DNA of 34,474 nucleotides from Tyzzerella sp. UBA1042 (GTDB lineage: Bacteria; Bacillota; Clostridia; Lachnospirales; Anaerotignaceae), in NCBI GenBank assembly GCA_002316675.1, contig DCDZ01000068.1:54142-88615 (forward strand), read 5' to 3'. Shown piece by piece: positions 32,678-34,474 of the stretch. Each line of letters opens with the position of its first letter. The stretch's first letter is position 1. Under the pieces are notes generated by a model that was given only the letters and a program-made list of their open reading frames with translations, searched no databases and was not told where the DNA came from. The translations under genes were made by a program, and so were the position numbers.

Positions 32678-33445
32678 ATGGATAGTTTTATTGGTTGGAT
32701 TGGTGGCAAAAAGGCTTTAAGAAAAGAAATCGTTTCTCGTTTTCCTGATGATATACCAAGCACATATGTTGAGGTTTGCGGCGGTGCTGGATGGGTATTA
32801 TTCGAAAAGGAGCAGATAAAAAAGCAATTGGAGGTTTTCAATGATATTGATGGAAACCTAATTAATTTGTATCGATGCATCCAGCATCATCCTGAAGCTT
32901 TAGTGAAAGAATTAGAGTATATTCTAGCCTCTCATGAGCTATTTTATGATTTTAGAGAACAAATCAACATGAGAGGTTTGACTGATATTCAGAGAGCTGC
33001 TCGTTACTTTTATCTCATTAAAATTAGCTTTGGCTGTGACAAAAGAAGCTTTGCAACCAGAAAAAAACGCTTAGATAAAGCCTTAGAACGGTTTGAGGAT
33101 ATACAGTCAAGGCTTACTGGTGTTGTAATTGAAAACAGAGATTTTGAGGGTTTAATTAAACTTTATGATAGTGAAAATGCATTGTTTTATGTTGATCCCC
33201 CATATCATGGAACTGAAAAACATTATGATAAAAACGGTAAACCTTTTTTAGAAGAAGATCATCACCGTTTAAAAGATTGCCTTTCCAGCATCAAAGGGAA
33301 GTTTATTCTTTCCTATAATAATGACAGTTTTATTCACTGCCTTTATGAAGGATTTCACATTGAGGAGCTGAAAAGAAATAATACACTGGCAGCTCATAGC
33401 AGCAACAAAGAAAAGTTCTCCGAATTGATTATTAGAAACTATTGA
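32678..33445 (+). CDS. DNA adenine methylase (D12 class, Dam-like)
   Basis: 255 residues. The SAM-binding start FIGWIGGKKALRKEI and VCGGAGWVLF near residue 34, and the catalytic DPPY motif (FYVDPPYHG) near 172, identify an N6-adenine methyltransferase of the D12 class. The recognition site cannot be told from sequence; many relatives methylate GATC. It sits at the right end of the prophage where Mu carries its DNA modification gene, and probably protects phage DNA from restriction. No cognate nuclease gene is nearby. Confidence 0.9.
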   Translation: MDSFIGWIGGKKALRKEIVSRFPDDIPSTYVEVCGGAGWVLFEKEQIKKQLEVFNDIDGNLINLYRCIQHHPEALVKELEYILASHELFYDFREQINMRGLTDIQRAARYFYLIKISFGCDKRSFATRKKRLDKALERFEDIQSRLTGVVIENRDFEGLIKLYDSENALFYVDPPYHGTEKHYDKNGKPFLEEDHHRLKDCLSSIKGKFILSYNNDSFIHCLYEGFHIEELKRNNTLAAHSSNKEKFSELIIRNY

Positions 33446-33525
33446 GCCTTACGCATATCGTAATATTCTTCCAAATTCTACATGAAATTACACCTCATGC
33501 TAAAATTAGGCAAGGGGCATTCATT

Positions 33526-33792
33526 ATGATAAGAAATTATTTATCAAGATTACTTGGAGAGCGCAGAATGAGCCAAGCAGAATTGTCAAGAATTACAGGA
33601 ATCCGAGCTGCTACAATTAATGAGATATATCATGAAATGGCAGAAAGAATATCCTTTGAACACTTAGATAAAATTTGTGAGGCTCTTGACTGTTCTCTAC
33701 ATAATCTAATTGAATATGTGCCTAGTAAAAGACGTAAAACGGGCAATAATTTAATTGTAGAATACCATGGAAATCGTAAGAAAAAACCATAG
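33526..33792 (+). CDS. Small XRE-family regulator at the right end
   Basis: 88 residues, a helix-turn-helix protein of the YozG-like group (LLGERRMSQAELSRITGIRA, then DKICEALDCSLHNLIEYVP). ATG 33526 follows CAAGGGG; the frame upstream to 33442 has no ribosome binding site. The basic tail ends GNRKKKP. Last phage gene, followed by the terminal hairpin. It may regulate the lysis or methylase genes. Confidence 0.8.
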   Translation: MIRNYLSRLLGERRMSQAELSRITGIRAATINEIYHEMAERISFEHLDKICEALDCSLHNLIEYVPSKRRKTGNNLIVEYHGNRKKKP

Positions 33793-33804
33793 AAAAATAG
33801 GCGT

Positions 33805-33853
33805 AAAAATACCGTTTAAAAGGATGTTAAATTCCATTTTAAACGGTATTTTT
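33805..33853. terminator. Perfect 17-bp inverted repeat near the right prophage end
   Basis: AAAAATACCGTTTAAAA at 33805-33821 and its exact inverse at 33837-33853 flank a 15-base loop and give T runs on both strands, so it is a likely bidirectional terminator. Its left arm and the array at 13088-13100 share a 13-mer. Confidence 0.75.
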
Positions 33854-33860
33854 TAATTTA

Positions 33861-33904
33861 TTTATTTTGCAATTTATTTGAAAAATTTTCGCAATTAATT
33901 TGCA
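33861..33904 (-). repeat. Right-end transposase-binding sites R1 and R2 (candidates)
   Basis: Two 22-bp direct repeats, read inward from the end: R1 TGCAAATTAATTGCGAAA (33904 to 33883) and R2 TTCAAATAAATTGCAAAA (33882 to 33861). The 22-bp period equals that of MuA sites R1/R2. R2 matches the left-end site at 16 of 19 positions. Confidence 0.65.
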
Positions 33905-33909
33905 AAGCT
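33905..33909. repeat. Candidate target-site duplication, right copy
   Basis: AAGCT just beyond the right end, against AAGTT at 6811-6815 (4 of 5 identical). Confidence 0.45.
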
Positions 33910-33956
33910 ACAGTTAGACATATTCCAATGACTGTAACAATTAATTTTTTAATCAA
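33910..33956 (-). pseudogene. Stalk-domain protein, 5' part (start and signal peptide)
   Basis: Read leftward from TTG 33954-33956, preceded by AAGGGGGA, the translation is MIKKLIVTVIGICLTVA, a typical signal peptide start. The continuation LTFTTYAFADTT is at about 6775-6810, on the far side of the prophage. This shows the insertion point lies in the signal peptide of the stalk-domain gene. The open frame stops at the prophage end. Confidence 0.78.
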
Positions 33957-34022
33957 ATATATCCCCCTTATATAATAGGCCGTTGGGTCAAGTACTTAAC
34001 TTCCATTCACTATTTGCCAGCG

Positions 34023-34403
34023 CTATTCACTTTCTTTCTCTACCTCATCCAACTGTTTCAATAGCTTTTTATATATGCTTACTTCTATTTCTTTAGAATG
34101 ATTTTCATAACAGTATATTGTATATATTTCTTTGTTTTTACAATTAACTAGATTGTATTTCTTTATATTTTATCCTTGTTCATCTATACAGTCTTCTAAC
34201 TTAAGACACCTTAAAAATGTGCCTGCGTTTTTATCATAAAAATAGTCACGCTTTACATAATTCTATAATATTTTTAAATGATTATCATTTAATATTGATT
34301 TTATTATCCTATTAAAAATGATATCAAAACTATGTCCACGTTTTTTATATTTCAAGATTTCTTTTGATATTTCTAGGTAATGATCCCTAAATAAATTAAC
34401 TAG
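34023..34403 (-). pseudogene. Decayed host open frame with two in-frame stops
   Basis: The minus strand keeps one reading frame for about 127 codons (from LVNLFRDHYLEISKEILKYK to KLLKQLDEVEKESE), interrupted by TAG and TAA. No start with a ribosome binding site is seen at the right side of the window. The residue composition is protein-like (amphipathic, Lys/Glu/Ile rich), so it is probably the decayed 3' part of a gene I do not recognise. Confidence 0.5.
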
Positions 34404-34474
34404 GGCTTGTTTGTAAAATCGAAAAGGTTGTGCTATTTAACCAAAATGGCAATGGAAGCCAAATAAACAAATGC
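34404..34474. other. Right edge, nothing identified
   Basis: AT-rich sequence without a recognisable gene, repeat or site. Confidence 0.3.

Larger units (their letters stand above)
6816..33904. mobile_element. Mu-like transposable prophage with PBSX-type contractile tail
   Basis: About 27.1 kb. The left boundary rests on the host gene losing homology at 6815, and the right boundary on the same gene's signal peptide resuming at 33909. The termini are imperfect inverted repeats: TTCAAATATATTGAGAAAT at the left, and TGCAAATTAATTGCGAAAA read inward from the right (14 of 19 identical). Contents follow a transposable-phage plan: inverted repressor, Ner/Cro-like gene, MuA and MuB, head genes including MuF, contractile tail, lysis genes, and a DNA-modification gene at the right end. 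A MuB/NusG-like deletion junction, and the absence of recognisable Mor, Gam and small terminase genes, suggest it is defective. Confidence 0.85.

Noticed and set aside
33970..33991. TTGACC/TATTAT pair upstream of the stalk-gene start as a promoter
   Set aside because: The two boxes are only eight bases apart, too close for a sigma-A promoter.
1..34474. tRNA, rRNA, CRISPR arrays or a tyrosine/serine integrase
   Set aside because: None seen on reading both strands. The prophage moves by a DDE transposase, so an integrase and tRNA att site are not expected.

Overview
The window looks like a low-GC Clostridia (Firmicutes) chromosome: strong AGGAGG-type ribosome binding sites, AT-rich intergenic DNA, a TRAP transporter and a phage with a PBSX/Xkd-type tail. 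About 7 kb of host sequence is followed by a transposable (Mu-like) prophage of about 27.1 kb, whose ends I place at about 6816 and 33904, and then by about 0.57 kb of host sequence.

Host left arm (1-6815). A leftward catabolic cluster reads TRAP solute-binding lipoprotein (dctP type), small permease, large permease, SDR oxidoreductase and a partial thiamine-diphosphate E1 alpha subunit. A divergent GntR/FCD regulator lies upstream. Next comes a stalk-domain (copper amine oxidase N-terminal-like) exported protein. It is broken by two frameshifts and by the prophage: its start codon and signal peptide lie beyond the right prophage end (33910-33956).

Prophage early region (6816-13221). An inverted repressor and a rightward Cro/Ner-like gene share an intergenic region with two near-consensus divergent promoters. 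Small early genes follow, then a DDE transposase (MuA) and its AAA+ partner (MuB). Three copies of a roughly 60-nt element, at 8595-8655, 9205-9265 and 9783-9843, fit the type II hammerhead ribozyme: full catalytic core, three helices, compensatory changes and a conserved loop I pseudoknot. Each sits directly before a Shine-Dalgarno sequence. MuB is cut off and runs into the C-terminal part of a NusG/LoaP-like antiterminator, which looks like an internal deletion. The 270-bp gap before the terminase holds a large nested hairpin and three helically phased CGTTTAA repeats.

Prophage late region (13222-33853). Order: large terminase, portal, MuF with a C-terminal toxin-like domain and a candidate immunity gene, terminator, scaffold, major capsid, C2H2 zinc-finger protein, head-tail connectors, contractile sheath and tube, tail chaperone with an A AAA AAC -1 frameshift site, tape measure, LysM/hub/baseplate genes, tail fibre, XkdX, lysis cassette with NlpC/P60 endolysin, DNA adenine methylase and a small XRE regulator. 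A perfect 17-bp inverted repeat closes the phage.

The right arm (33905-34474) holds the stalk-gene start and a decayed open frame with two in-frame stops. The most notable items are the hammerhead trio, the MuF toxin-immunity pair, and the MuB/NusG-like junction next to a structured leader. The prophage shows no Mor/C, Gam or small terminase gene and is probably defective.
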